Source of the DNA: Bacteroidales bacterium | GTDB lineage: Bacteria; Bacteroidota; Bacteroidia; Bacteroidales; UBA7960 | Reading direction: 5' to 3' | Length of the DNA stretch: 7,909 bases | Assembly (NCBI GenBank): GCA_007132865.1 | Contig: SLNU01000051.1 | Coordinates: 1-7,909, forward strand | Shown here: piece after piece, positions 1-7,452 of the stretch | How positions within the stretch are numbered: the stretch's first letter is position 1 | Layout of the letters: each line of letters starts with the position of its first letter | The notes under the pieces: model-generated | Database searches by the model: none | Told to the model about the DNA's origin: nothing | The model's input: only the letters and a program-made list of their open reading frames with translations | Translations under genes and position numbers: made by a program

Positions 1-3000
1 CCCTGACGGCAGCTGTTTCTGCGACTGGTTCAGAATACAGGTCACGGAATTCCTTCTCCCTTAATTCGGTCATCGCTTCATTCAGGATCTTATGGTACAT
101 CTCAAATCCGATCTCTGCGATAAAACCGCTCTGCTCAGCACCAAGGATATTCCCTGCCCCCCGGATGTCCAGATCGCGCATGGCGATATTGAATCCGCTG
201 CCCAGGTCTGAGAATTCCTCTATTGACCTGAGGCGCTTCCTGGCGTCATTGGTCAATGTACTCAGCGGGGGGGTGAGCAGGTAACAGAATGCCTTTTTGT
301 TCGTTCGCCCCACCCGGCCCCGCATCTGATGCAAGTCGCTGAGTCCGAAGTGATGCGCATTGTTGATGATGATCGTATTGGCATTGGGGATGTCGAGTCC
401 GGATTCAATGATGGTGGTGGATACCAGCACATCGTATGCCCCCTGTATGAAATCCACCATGATCTTTTCCAGCTTGCTGCCTTCCAGCTGTCCGTGCCCC
501 ACGGCAAGACGCAGGCCGGGACAAAGTCGCTGGATGACGGCCGCGACCTCCGGGATGTTCTGCACCCGGTTGTGCACGAAGAAAACCTGTCCGCCACGGC
601 TCACCTCCTGCATGATGGCGTCCCGAATCAGCCCTTCGTTGTAGACATGGAGTTCCGTCAGAATGGGGTAGCGGTTCAGGGGCGGGGTGTTGATCAGGGA
701 AAGATCCCTGGCGCCCATCAGTGAGAACTGAAGGGTGCGGGGGATGGGTGTGGCTGTCAGGGTAAGCGTGTCGACATTCGACTTAATCTGTTTGAGCTTT
801 TCCTTGGCAGCCACGCCGAACTTTTGCTCCTCGTCCACGATCAGGAGTCCGATGTCCTTAAACCGGACATCCTTGCCCAACAGGCGATGTGTGCCAATCA
901 GGATGTCAAGCTTGCCTTCCTCCAGTCGTTTGAACACGTCCTTTATTTCTTTGGCACTGCGAAACCGGCTTACATAATCTACGTTGCAGGGAAAGTCCTG
1001 CAGCCGTTCTGAAAAGGTGTAAAAATGTTGCAGGGCAAGGATCGTGGTAGGCACCAGCACGGCGACCTGCTTGGAATCACTTACCGCCTTGAACGCCGCA
1101 CGGATGGCCACCTCGGTCTTGCCAAAACCCACATCCCCGCATATCAGCCTGTCCATGGGGTGGGGGCGCTCCATGTCATTTTTTACATCAAAGGTGGCTT
1201 TCGCCTGGTCTGGTGTGTCCTCAAAAATAAAGGAGGCTTCCAGTTCATTCTGAAGATAGGTATCCGGGGAAAAACGGAAACCTGGCTTGGACTTTCGACT
1301 GGCATACAACGCAATCAGGTCCCGTGCAATCTCCTTAAGCTTTTTCTTGGTCTTGTTCTTGAGGTTGCTCCAGGTGTTGGATCCCAGGCGGTGCAGTACC
1401 GGCTGTGTCCCTTCCTTTCCGATGTATTTGGAAATCCGGTGCAGGGAATGGATGCTTATGTAGAGGATGTCATTGTCCTTGTATAGGAGTCGGATGGCTT
1501 CCTGCTGCCGCCCATTCACCTCGATGTGTTCCAATCCGCTGAAAATCCCGATTCCATGATCGATATGGGTAATAAAATCCCCCTTCTTCAGGCTGTATAG
1601 GTCTTTGACACTGAGTGCCTGCCTGCCCTGGAACTTTTCGCGGATCCGGAAACGGTGGTAGCGATCAAAGATCTGGTGGTCGGTATAGCAGGCCAGCCGG
1701 TTGTCGTGGTCAATAAAACCCTCGTGCAGCGCCAGCAGCAACGAATCGTATGTAAAACGGATGCTGCTTTCATCTCCCTTGTGCAGGGTCTCGAATATGC
1801 TGTGGATGCGGTCCAGTTGGTGGCGGTTGTCAGACAGGATGATGTTCTCCACCTTGCTGCGGCTGTTTTCCTCCAGGTTCGTGATCAGCAGCTCGAAGTT
1901 CTTGTTAAAGGAGGGCTGCGGACTAAAATGCAGGTCGATTATGTGCTCTTCACCGGTTGCCAGCAAGGGCTTGCGGAATTCCACCAGACTGGCATTGCGA
2001 AGGGCTTCGATAAAGGCATCGCCAGTGATGTGGGATGCAGCAGCCGCGTTATTTTCCGCGCTGCCCACAGGCCCGTCTGCAGGCCCGCCACCGGGATCGC
2101 CACCGGGGCTGCTTCCGGGCCCGCCCACAGGCCCGTCTGCAGGCCCGCCTGCGTAGTCCCTGAAAAAATCAACTGCTTTTTTGTATCCCTCATCTATCTG
2201 GTCCCTTGCCAGGGCCGCATCATCGACCCAAACCAAGGTATTGCCGGGCATGGAGCTTAACAGAAATTCCCTATCTGCATCGCGAATCTCCCGGATGTCG
2301 GGAAGAATGCTGATTGTGGTCTGGGATCTGACGCTGACCTGGGTTTCGGGATCAAAGCTTCGCAGGCTTTCCACCTTGCCTGCCATGATCTCGATGCGGT
2401 AAGGATAATCGTTGGAAAAGGAAAACACATCCACAATACCGCCCCGTATCGAAAAGGTCCCCGGCTCCACCACAAAATCGCGTTGCTCAAAGCCATAATC
2501 CAGGAATACCTCCAACAGGAAATCCACCGAAAGCAGATCCCCGGCGTGGATGTCCACTACTTTTTTTCTGAGCGATTTGCCGGTAACCACTTTTTCTGAC
2601 AGGGCCCCGGGATGGCTTACGACGATGAGGCGAGACCTCTGTGAGGCGATCCGGTTGAGTACTTCTGAGCGGGACAGCAAATGGGCCGGGTCGGTCTTCT
2701 CAAATGCCCAGGGCATTTTGTATGAGGAGGGGAAAAACAATATGCTGCGGTCTTCGTAGCCCTTTCCCTGCTCCCCGAAAAGATTTTCCAGGTCATTGTA
2801 GAAATAGGCCGCTGCTTCGTGGTCGGGAAGTATGCACAGGGCCGGTTTTTTAACGGCCATCAGCACACTGGCTGCCAGCACCGAAGCTCCCGAACCTGCC
2901 AGTCCGCGCACGCCAATCGCCCGGACAGCTTGCTCCCGGGAAATGGCGATAAGCTTCTGCACGGCTTCCGACTCTGAGAAGCGCTGAATAAATGCCTGGG

Positions 3001-3007
3001 GTTTCAA
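1..3007 (-). CDS. mfd: Transcription-repair coupling factor Mfd (3' end beyond the window)
   Basis: Mfd is a cytoplasmic DNA translocase that binds RNA polymerase stalled at lesions, pushes it off and recruits UvrA for nucleotide excision repair. I translated the minus strand and found one open frame of 1002 residues with no internal stop. The UvrB-like N-terminal module spans roughly residues 1-220 ([11 protein letters not shown] at 185-195). A variable domain follows, then the RNA-polymerase-interacting domain from about 475 ([11 protein letters not shown] at 477-487). The helicase motor has Walker A GDVGFGKT at 624-631, DEEQ at 725-728, [10 protein letters not shown] at 750-759 and RGRVGR at 896-901. 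These positions track E. coli Mfd closely. Box II reads DEEQ rather than E. coli DEEH. The C-terminal TRCF domain is outside the window. An in-frame TAA two codons upstream limits the start; TTG at 3007 is preferred because the first ATG is codon 50, inside the conserved fold. Residues 287-315 are an unusual Gly/Pro-rich insert. The family call is very secure; the start is inferred. Confidence 0.96.
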   Translation of the reverse strand, partial: MKPQAFIQRFSESEAVQKLIAISREQAVRAIGVRGLAGSGASVLAASVLMAVKKPALCILPDHEAAAYFYNDLENLFGEQGKGYEDRSILFFPSSYKMPWAFEKTDPAHLLSRSEVLNRIASQRSRLIVVSHPGALSEKVVTGKSLRKKVVDIHAGDLLSVDFLLEVFLDYGFEQRDFVVEPGTFSIRGGIVDVFSFSNDYPYRIEIMAGKVESLRSFDPETQVSVRSQTTISILPDIREIRDADREFLLSSMPGNTLVWVDDAALARDQIDEGYKKAVDFFRDYAGGPADGPVGGPGSSPGGDPGGGPADGPVGSAENNAAAASHITGDAFIEALRNASLVEFRKPLLATGEEHIIDLHFSPQPSFNKNFELLITNLEENSRSKVENIILSDNRHQLDRIHSIFETLHKGDESSIRFTYDSLLLALHEGFIDHDNRLACYTDHQIFDRYHRFRIREKFQGRQALSVKDLYSLKKGDFITHIDHGIGIFSGLEHIEVNGRQQEAIRLLYKDNDILYISIHSLHRISKYIGKEGTQPVLHRLGSNTWSNLKNKTKKKLKEIARDLIALYASRKSKPGFRFSPDTYLQNELEASFIFEDTPDQAKATFDVKNDMERPHPMDRLICGDVGFGKTEVAIRAAFKAVSDSKQVAVLVPTTILALQHFYTFSERLQDFPCNVDYVSRFRSAKEIKDVFKRLEEGKLDILIGTHRLLGKDVRFKDIGLLIVDEEQKFGVAAKEKLKQIKSNVDTLTLTATPIPRTLQFSLMGARDLSLINTPPLNRYPILTELHVYNEGLIRDAIMQEVSRGGQVFFVHNRVQNIPEVAAVIQRLCPGLRLAVGHGQLEGSKLEKIMVDFIQGAYDVLVSTTIIESGLDIPNANTIIINNAHHFGLSDLHQMRGRVGRTNKKAFCYLLTPPLSTLTNDARKRLRSIEEFSDLGSGFNIAMRDLDIRGAGNILGAEQSGFIAEIGFEMYHKILNEAMTELREKEFRDLYSEPVAETAAVR
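2063..2149. repeat. 27-bp direct repeat, 60 bp apart, inside mfd
   Basis: An exact 27-bp sequence occurs at 2063-2089 and again at 2123-2149. The 60-bp spacing is a multiple of three, so the mfd frame is kept. On the coding strand each copy encodes GGPADGPVG (residues 287-295 and 307-315), separated by a Gly/Pro/Ser stretch with [11 protein letters not shown] character. The tract is GC-rich compared with its flanks and falls between the UvrB-like module and the RNA-polymerase-interacting domain, where Mfd proteins vary most. It looks like slippage or tandem duplication that produced a flexible linker. No mobile-element hallmarks are visible. Confidence 0.9.
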
Positions 3008-3032
3008 AAATTAATGTGGTTAAACCAGGGGG

Positions 3033-3063
3033 CAAAGATATTCAAAGTATGGATGGATGCAAA
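3033..3063 (-). promoter_or_regulatory. Candidate Bacteroidota-type promoter for mfd
   Basis: On the minus strand TTTG (3063-3060) is followed after exactly 19 nt by TATCTTTG (3040-3033). This matches the Bacteroidota primary sigma factor consensus (TTTG at -33, TAnnTTTG at -7). Transcription would start near 3028, giving a leader of about 20 nt before the TTG at 3007. The -33 box lies just past the fbp stop codon, so mfd could be transcribed independently as well as by read-through from fbp. The match is seen in the sequence; activity is inferred. Confidence 0.65.
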
Positions 3064-3064
3064 A

Positions 3065-4072
3065 TCAGCCTTCCCGGTGCAGGAATTCCTCCAGCATGTC
3101 CACCATCCATTTCGGACCCGTATAAAAGGGAGAGCGCTGGTGCAGGGATTCCGGCATGATCTCCATGATGCGCCTGTTACCGTCGCTGGCTTTGCCCCCG
3201 GCCTGTTCGGCAATGTAGGCAATTGGCTTGCATTCGTATAGCAGGCGCAGTTTGCCGTTCGGGTTTTTGGATGTCCCCGGGTACAGGAAAATACCTCCCT
3301 TGATCAGGTTGCGGTGGAAATCAGCCACCAGCGAACCGATATAGCGGGAGGTGAATGGCCGCATGGTTGCAGATTCTTCCTCCTGGCAGTATTTGATGTA
3401 CTTTTTGACCCCCTCGGGGAAATGGATGTAGTTGCCTTCGTTGACCGAATAGATGCTGGCCGTGTCGGGGAAACGCATCTCCGGATGGGACAGACAGAAG
3501 ATACCTACTGAGGGATCCAGCGTAAATCCGTTGACCCCCTTTCCGGTGGTGTAGACGAGCATGGTGGACGACCCGTAAATGATATAGCCTGCGGCCACCA
3601 GGTTCAGCCCGGGCTGCAGCAGGTCTTCCAGCGTGCCGCCCCCGGCCTCGGTGATTCGGCGGTAGATGGAAAAAATGGTGCCGATCGAAACATTCGCCTC
3701 GATATTGCTGCTTCCGTCTAACGGGTCAATGGCGATCACATACTTGCCAAGCTCGGAAAATTCGTTTTGGAAGGAGACCACTTTTTCGTTTTCTTCGGAG
3801 GCAATGGCACAGCATTCCCCGCCTCCTTTCAGGGCGGTGATAAACATGTCATTGGCAAAGACGTCGAGCTTTTTCTGGGTTTCCCCCTGAATGTTCTCCC
3901 TGCCCACCGTGCCAAGAATATCCACCAGTCCGGCCGCATTGATCTCCCGGTTTACAATCTTGGCAGCTGTGGCAATGTCGTTCAACAACCTGGTGAGGGC
4001 CCCCTTGGCGTGGGGATACTGGGCCTGACGCTCAATGATGAACTCTGTCAAGGTTTTTATCTTGTATCTCAT
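3065..4072 (-). CDS. fbp: Fructose-1,6-bisphosphatase, class I
   Basis: This enzyme hydrolyses fructose 1,6-bisphosphate to fructose 6-phosphate plus phosphate, the committed step of gluconeogenesis, in the cytoplasm and with divalent metal. The 335-residue product is full length for the class I family (E. coli Fbp is about 332). Diagnostic motifs are present: the acidic SEE segment (92-94), the metal-binding DPLDGSSN (116-123) followed by [11 protein letters not shown] (128-138), a substrate-binding region around [16 protein letters not shown] (241-256), and the LRLLYE glutamate (280) with [11 protein letters not shown] (288-298). No key residue seems to be missing. The ATG at 4072 gives the usual N-terminus (TLTEFI). 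It lies 57 bp upstream of mfd in the same direction and is divergent from the T9SS cargo gene across a 121-bp AT-rich gap. The classical allosteric AMP site cannot be judged by eye. Confidence 0.97.
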   Translation of the reverse strand: MRYKIKTLTEFIIERQAQYPHAKGALTRLLNDIATAAKIVNREINAAGLVDILGTVGRENIQGETQKKLDVFANDMFITALKGGGECCAIASEENEKVVSFQNEFSELGKYVIAIDPLDGSSNIEANVSIGTIFSIYRRITEAGGGTLEDLLQPGLNLVAAGYIIYGSSTMLVYTTGKGVNGFTLDPSVGIFCLSHPEMRFPDTASIYSVNEGNYIHFPEGVKKYIKYCQEEESATMRPFTSRYIGSLVADFHRNLIKGGIFLYPGTSKNPNGKLRLLYECKPIAYIAEQAGGKASDGNRRIMEIMPESLHQRSPFYTGPKWMVDMLEEFLHREG

Positions 4073-4079
4073 AAGGCAG

Positions 4080-4096
4080 GCACGTTTTTTGCACGT
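4080..4096 (-). repeat. Paired ACGTGC direct repeat just upstream of fbp
   Basis: On the minus strand ACGTGC occurs at 4096-4091 and again at 4085-4080, separated by five A residues. The two copies are 11 bp apart, about one helical turn, and the nearer one ends 7 nt before the fbp ATG. They could be half-sites for a regulator or part of the mRNA leader. No clear TAnnTTTG box was found for fbp in this gap. The repeat is exact; a function is speculation. Confidence 0.4.
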
Positions 4097-4144
4097 AAAT
4101 AGAAAGGTGTTGCAAGAAAATGATTTTTTTTCAACCGCACAAGC

Positions 4145-4164
4145 AAAAGTTTAAACAAACTTTT
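4145..4164. repeat. Perfect 8-bp inverted repeat in the fbp / T9SS-gene divergent region
   Basis: AAAAGTTT (4145-4152) and AAACTTTT (4157-4164) are perfect reverse complements separated by a 4-nt AAAC loop. The element sits between two divergent genes, directly before a -7-like box for the plus-strand gene, so an operator is more likely than a terminator because no plus-strand gene ends upstream. In such AT-rich DNA a symmetric match of this size could also arise by chance. Confidence 0.45.
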
Positions 4165-4165
4165 T

Positions 4166-4173
4166 TATATTTT
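4166..4173 (+). promoter_or_regulatory. Possible -7 box for the T9SS cargo gene
   Basis: TATATTTT matches the Bacteroidota -7 consensus TAnnTTTG at all but the last fixed base. It lies 20 bp before the ATG at 4194. No convincing TTTG box is present at the expected spacing upstream, so this is a weak assignment. Confidence 0.3.
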
Positions 4174-4193
4174 TACTAACAAATATCGACCCG

Positions 4194-5177
4194 ATGAAAC
4201 ACTACCATACTATATCTGCATCTGCAGTTTGCTTTGTCGGTCTGTTGATTATGTTTTTGCCACTTTCCGCCCAGCGCAGTTCGGTGATCGCGCCCGCCCA
4301 GCGCAGCACCCTGGTCACAACCGGACAGGCAATCATGGCATCGCCCGATCTGACTACGGCCAAGACCGGATACGACCTGGAGATGATTATCCCCGGCAAC
4401 TGGGACAATGCCACCGGGGTCAGCATCCATCCGATACAGAATGGATTAGGCTATGTTTTTGGCACGAACACCGATAACGACCTGGCCAAGGGCCAGGTGT
4501 TTTGGCTGGAGGAGGAGATTGCCCTGGAGGGTGTCATCTTTTGGTTTCCCCATGTAGAGTACGGAGCGGGTAATCTGACTTTCAAGGTGTGGAATATGTC
4601 TGGCACGGGTGTTGGCGAGGTGCTTGCCAGCAAAACCGTATCCATTGGGGATATAGTTCCAGCCGAGAACTTCGAAGAGGCCTTCCACCTGTCTTTCGAT
4701 GCGCCCGTCTATGTAAGCGGGGACTATATGATCGGTTTTGTCATGGACGATGTGGCGGGTAGCGAGCTGGCCCTGGCGGCCTCACTGCAGGGGGAAGGAG
4801 GGAACCTCGGACTGGTATATGAACAATGGAATAGTGGTTCATGGCATTTGGTGCTGCAAAGCTGGGGCCTCGATGTTGACCTGGCGATCTTCCCGCTGAA
4901 ATACACAGGGGAAGTGCCGACTTCTGCCCCGGTATTCCGGCCACGGGTCGAAATGACCGTGTTTCCCAATCCGACCAGCGACGTTCTGAACGTCGTGTCC
5001 CCCGAACCGATGCAGGAGGTGAGAATACTGGATATGCTCGGAAAGGTCGTGCATTCAGTCCGACCCAACAGCCCGGAGGCCCGCATCGAAACCAGTGGTT
5101 TCTGGCCGGGCATTTACTTCGTACAGGTATTTACCGATAAGGCGGTAACCACGAAAAGGGTGCAGGTATCCCGGTAA
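4194..5177 (+). CDS. Secreted protein with T9SS type A C-terminal sorting domain, function unknown
   Basis: The 327-residue product is predicted to cross the inner membrane by Sec and the outer membrane by the type IX secretion system. Residues 1-26 form a signal peptide: charged MKH start, hydrophobic core AVCFVGLLIMFLPL, and LSA before Q27. Cleavage there exposes Gln, which is typical of Bacteroidota signal peptidase I substrates and can be cyclised to pyroglutamate. Residues 60-240 are rich in aromatic and beta-type segments and probably form one beta-sandwich. No catalytic motif or known enzyme family is recognised. From about 254 the protein matches the type A sorting domain: VFPNPTSDVLNV (256-267), VRILDMLGKVV (276-286), GIYFVQV (306-312) and a basic end (KRVQVSR). 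There is no lipobox cysteine. The sorting domain is secure; the role of the mature domain is open. The gene stands alone, convergent with cinA. Confidence 0.9.
   Translation: MKHYHTISASAVCFVGLLIMFLPLSAQRSSVIAPAQRSTLVTTGQAIMASPDLTTAKTGYDLEMIIPGNWDNATGVSIHPIQNGLGYVFGTNTDNDLAKGQVFWLEEEIALEGVIFWFPHVEYGAGNLTFKVWNMSGTGVGEVLASKTVSIGDIVPAENFEEAFHLSFDAPVYVSGDYMIGFVMDDVAGSELALAASLQGEGGNLGLVYEQWNSGSWHLVLQSWGLDVDLAIFPLKYTGEVPTSAPVFRPRVEMTVFPNPTSDVLNVVSPEPMQEVRILDMLGKVVHSVRPNSPEARIETSGFWPGIYFVQVFTDKAVTTKRVQVSR
4267..4306 (+). repeat. 13-bp direct repeat at the signal-peptide junction
   Basis: A 13-bp sequence (ccgcccagcgcag) occurs at 4267-4279 and 4294-4306. The copies are 27 bp apart, so the frame is kept and AQRS is encoded twice (residues 26-29 and 35-38). 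The first copy spans the predicted A26/Q27 cleavage site. It is probably a small local duplication in the post-signal linker. Confidence 0.7.
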
Positions 5178-5240
5178 GGACTTCCATGCTCGTTTGCAGT
5201 GTCTGACAATCCAGCCTGGCCACCCGGGTCCGCTTCAGAA
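5178..5240. other. Convergent intergenic gap, T9SS gene / cinA
   Basis: These 63 bp separate two convergent genes. I looked for a stem-loop followed by a T-run on either strand and saw none. The only symmetric element is a short ACCCGGGT palindrome at 5222-5229, which is too small to call a terminator. Confidence 0.5.
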
Positions 5241-6488
5241 TCAATCCCCCTGCTTTTCCAGCAGCTTTTTGAGCATGCCAAGTGCGGCCACGCCGGCGCG
5301 GACAATGTTTCTTTCACGTGTATCCCCGAATTGATGCAGCTTGCTTTCCATGACACCCTCTCCCGATACAGCGATCCATACCGTTCCGACAGGCTTTTCA
5401 TGGGTTCCTCCAGTCGGACCCGCGATTCCGCTTACCGCAATGGACCAGTCTGCATGCAGCCTTTCCCTGGCGCCGAGGGCCATGGCTTCGACCACCTCAC
5501 GGCTGACCGCACCGAAACTGGAAATCATCTCGTTTGGAACATTCAACAGCTCATGCTTCACCTGGTTTGAGTAAGCAACCACCGATCCCCTGTACCAGGC
5601 AGAACAGCCGGGAATGCCCGTAATTTTTGCAGCAATGTGTCCGCCGGTACAGCTCTCCGCCGTGGCCAGGCTTTTGCCCGCCTTTGCCAGCATTTGTCCG
5701 ACAACCTCCTCCAGCCGCTCATCATCCCGCCCCCAGATATATTGAGAGATCAGACCTCGCAGACTTTCCTCTGCATGGTCCAGAGTCTTTTTCAGGAACG
5801 CCTCGTCTGGTCCGGCAGCGCTCAGTCGCAGCTTCACTACCCCCGGGGATGGCAGGTAGGCCAATCGGATATGGTCTGGCAAATTGTCTTCCCAGTCAGA
5901 TATCTTCTCAGCCAGGAAAGACTCTCCAATCCCCTGCGTCAGGATGGTCCGGTGAACGATGTGGTTGCCTCCAAAGCGCCCCTGCAGCTCGGGTACCAGG
6001 TGGTCCTCCACCATATGCTTCATCTCATGCGGAACCCCCGGCATAAACAACATGAATTTTCCCTCCCTCTCAAACCACAGACCGGGTGCGGTGCCGTAAG
6101 GGTTTCTGATGACCCTGGCCCCTTCTGGCACAAGGGACTGGCGACGGTTCAGCTCATTCATCCCCAGTCCCCTTTTTCGGAAGAACAGCTCATTGTCTGA
6201 CTGTACGATGGGGTCTGTGACCATCCGACAATTAAAAAATTGACATATGGCTGTTTTTGTGACATCGTCTTTCGTCGGACCCAGCCCACCGGTAACCAGG
6301 ACCAGGTCTGCCCTTCCCGCGGCGAGTGCAAGCATTTCCAGGATCTGTTCCGGGTCGTCGGCTATATCGGTGATCCGGAACACCTTGATGCCCAGGCGGT
6401 TTAGCTGGCTTGCCAGCCAGGAGGCATTGGAGTTGGTGGTCTGGCCAATGAGCAGTTCCTCACCGATGGAAATGATTTCTGCGATCAT
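5241..6488 (-). CDS. cinA: CinA: COG1058 domain plus nicotinamide-nucleotide amidase (PncC)
   Basis: The 415-residue product has the two-domain length usual for CinA. The N-terminal molybdopterin-binding-like (COG1058) domain, about residues 1-170, starts with EIISIGEELLIGQ and carries TGGLGPTKDD (66-75) and FMPGVPHEM (148-156). In characterised homologues this domain has ADP-ribose pyrophosphatase activity. A linker domain leads to the C-terminal PncC domain (about 255-415), which deamidates nicotinamide mononucleotide to nicotinate mononucleotide in pyridine-nucleotide salvage. Its ESCTGG (278-283), the segment SVVAYSNQVKHELL (302-315) and SGIAGPTGG (353-361) with KPVGTVWIA are intact, so activity is expected. 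The ATG at 6488 places the conserved N-terminus directly at the start. The name comes from competence-inducible genes of Gram-positive bacteria; nothing here links this copy to competence. It is divergent from the nucleoside phosphorylase, and both act in nucleotide salvage. Confidence 0.95.
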   Translation of the reverse strand: MIAEIISIGEELLIGQTTNSNASWLASQLNRLGIKVFRITDIADDPEQILEMLALAAGRADLVLVTGGLGPTKDDVTKTAICQFFNCRMVTDPIVQSDNELFFRKRGLGMNELNRRQSLVPEGARVIRNPYGTAPGLWFEREGKFMLFMPGVPHEMKHMVEDHLVPELQGRFGGNHIVHRTILTQGIGESFLAEKISDWEDNLPDHIRLAYLPSPGVVKLRLSAAGPDEAFLKKTLDHAEESLRGLISQYIWGRDDERLEEVVGQMLAKAGKSLATAESCTGGHIAAKITGIPGCSAWYRGSVVAYSNQVKHELLNVPNEMISSFGAVSREVVEAMALGARERLHADWSIAVSGIAGPTGGTHEKPVGTVWIAVSGEGVMESKLHQFGDTRERNIVRAGVAALGMLKKLLEKQGD

Positions 6489-6520
6489 ACATTGGATGGT
6501 TTCAGGGTTTCCGCAAATTA

Positions 6521-6540
6521 TTGATTATTTTTGTAATCAA
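6521..6540. repeat. 7-bp inverted repeat between cinA and the phosphorylase gene
   Basis: TTGATTA (6521-6527) and TAATCAA (6534-6540) are perfect reverse complements with a 6-nt loop. The element contains the plus-strand -7 box at 6526-6533 and the minus-strand -33-like TTG. A dimeric repressor bound here could affect both genes. It is not followed by a plain T-run in either direction, which argues against a terminator. Confidence 0.5.
6526..6533 (+). promoter_or_regulatory. Candidate -7 box for the nucleoside phosphorylase gene
   Basis: TATTTTTG is an exact match to the Bacteroidota -7 consensus TAnnTTTG. It ends 36 bp before the ATG at 6570, so the leader would be about 30 nt. The -33 position is poor: only a TTTC at 6500-6503, 22 nt upstream, is a candidate. 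Confidence 0.5.
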
Positions 6541-6569
6541 GGCTTTTTGCCTGGTGTAATTTTTTTCTC

Positions 6570-7442
6570 ATGACATATATCAAAGAGTCAGAATTGATCC
6601 TGAACCCGGATGGCAGCATTTACCATCTGAAGCTGCGCCCGGAGCAAATAGCCGACACGATTATTTTGGTGGGGGACCAGGGCAGGGTGTCACAGGTTTC
6701 CGGATATTTTTCCCGCATCGATCACAAGGTCCAGAACCGGGAGTTCCTTACCCATACCGGCGTTTACAACGGCAGGCGGATCACGGCCATGTCGACGGGC
6801 ATCGGCACGGACAATATCGACATCGTGATCAATGAGCTGGATGCCCTGGTGAACATTGACCTGGAAAAGCGGCAGGCGAAAGCAAGCCATACCGGCCTTA
6901 GGATCGTTCGATTGGGCACTTCCGGGGCGGTGCAGCCGGATATTCCGGTAGATACCTTTGTGGCTTCGGCTTACGGGCTTGGGTTTGATGGTTTGCTGAA
7001 CTTTTACCGCATTGATGAAAGCATCCTGGAACAAAAACTTTCAGATGCATTCATGGCCCATACATCATGGGATTCCAAACTGCCCTATCCTTATATTGTA
7101 GCGGCTTCCGCATCCCTGCTTCAAAGCCTGTCCAGTGACCTGGTGTCAGGAATTACCGCCACAGCCAATGGATTTTATGGCCCGCAGGGAAGGGAACTTC
7201 GTATCCCCCTTGCTTTTCCGGAATTGAATGAGCGTATTGCGGATTTCCGGTCGGGCGGCTTGCGCATCACCAACTTTGAGATGGAGACCTCGGCCCTGTA
7301 TGCGCTGGGGAAGGTACTCGGACATCATTGCCTGACCATTTGTGCCATCATCGCCAACCGGGTACGCAAGGAATACAGTGAGGATTACAAACAAACCATT
7401 GACCGGCTGATCAATCAGACCTTGGACCGGCTGACTGCCTAG
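6570..7442 (+). CDS. Uridine phosphorylase-like nucleoside phosphorylase
   Basis: The product probably cleaves uridine (or a related pyrimidine nucleoside) with phosphate to the free base and ribose 1-phosphate, for cytoplasmic salvage. It has 290 residues, longer than the 253 of E. coli Udp, mostly through a segment around 150-180. Aligned by eye with E. coli Udp, the phosphate-binding residues are kept: GDQGR (35-39, E. coli GDPDR), R58 in NREF, and RLGTSG (114-119, E. coli RIGTTG). The pair that reads uracil in E. coli (Gln166, Arg168) corresponds to Q206 and R208 in FYGPQGRE, and the ribose-binding EMES is EMET (237-240). This favours a pyrimidine substrate over purines. The one odd change is Pro to Gln in the GDP motif. 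It overlaps no gene and is followed after 10 bp by the next gene on the same strand. The family is secure; the exact substrate is inferred. Confidence 0.88.
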   Translation: MTYIKESELILNPDGSIYHLKLRPEQIADTIILVGDQGRVSQVSGYFSRIDHKVQNREFLTHTGVYNGRRITAMSTGIGTDNIDIVINELDALVNIDLEKRQAKASHTGLRIVRLGTSGAVQPDIPVDTFVASAYGLGFDGLLNFYRIDESILEQKLSDAFMAHTSWDSKLPYPYIVAASASLLQSLSSDLVSGITATANGFYGPQGRELRIPLAFPELNERIADFRSGGLRITNFEMETSALYALGKVLGHHCLTICAIIANRVRKEYSEDYKQTIDRLINQTLDRLTA

Positions 7443-7452
7443 TTTACTGAGC

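Larger units (their letters stand above)
6514..6540 (-). promoter_or_regulatory. Possible cinA promoter
   Basis: On the minus strand TTG (6540-6538) is followed after 17 nt by TAATTTG (6520-6514). This resembles the Bacteroidota promoter, but the -7 box is one base shorter than TAnnTTTG. The box ends 25 bp before the cinA ATG, which would give a short leader. It overlaps the inverted repeat at 6521-6540. Confidence 0.35.

Noticed and set aside
329..724. Plus-strand open frames of 131 and 94 codons opposite mfd
   Set aside because: They lie antisense to the continuous, clearly conserved Mfd helicase frame; their translations have no recognisable motifs and look like shadows of GC-rich coding DNA.
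2063..2149. Possible CRISPR-like or mobile-element repeat
   Set aside because: There are only two copies, at codon-multiple spacing, inside a conserved gene and translated in frame. No spacers, terminal repeats or transposase were seen.
1655..2260. Plus-strand open frames of 201 and 151 codons, the longest antisense frames over mfd
   Set aside because: Part of their length comes from the repeat tract, giving Pro/Gly/Arg-rich low complexity. They are antisense to Mfd, with no family resemblance and no promoter noted.
1..3007. Suspicion that mfd is a broken gene, because no long ATG-to-stop frame covers it
   Set aside because: Direct translation shows one uninterrupted frame with all the helicase motifs in order. 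It only lacks a stop in the window and an ATG start.
2850..3035. Minus-strand ATG frame of 61 codons overlapping the start of mfd
   Set aside because: It is in a different frame from Mfd and its translation lacks conserved features; the Mfd frame starting at the TTG at 3007 explains this region.
4145..4166. Inverted repeat followed by T residues as an intrinsic terminator
   Set aside because: No plus-strand gene ends upstream; fbp starts and is transcribed away from it. The stem is almost entirely A/T and would be weak.
5637..6200. Plus-strand open frame of 187 codons opposite cinA
   Set aside because: It is fully antisense to intact CinA motifs, and its translation has no recognisable domain.
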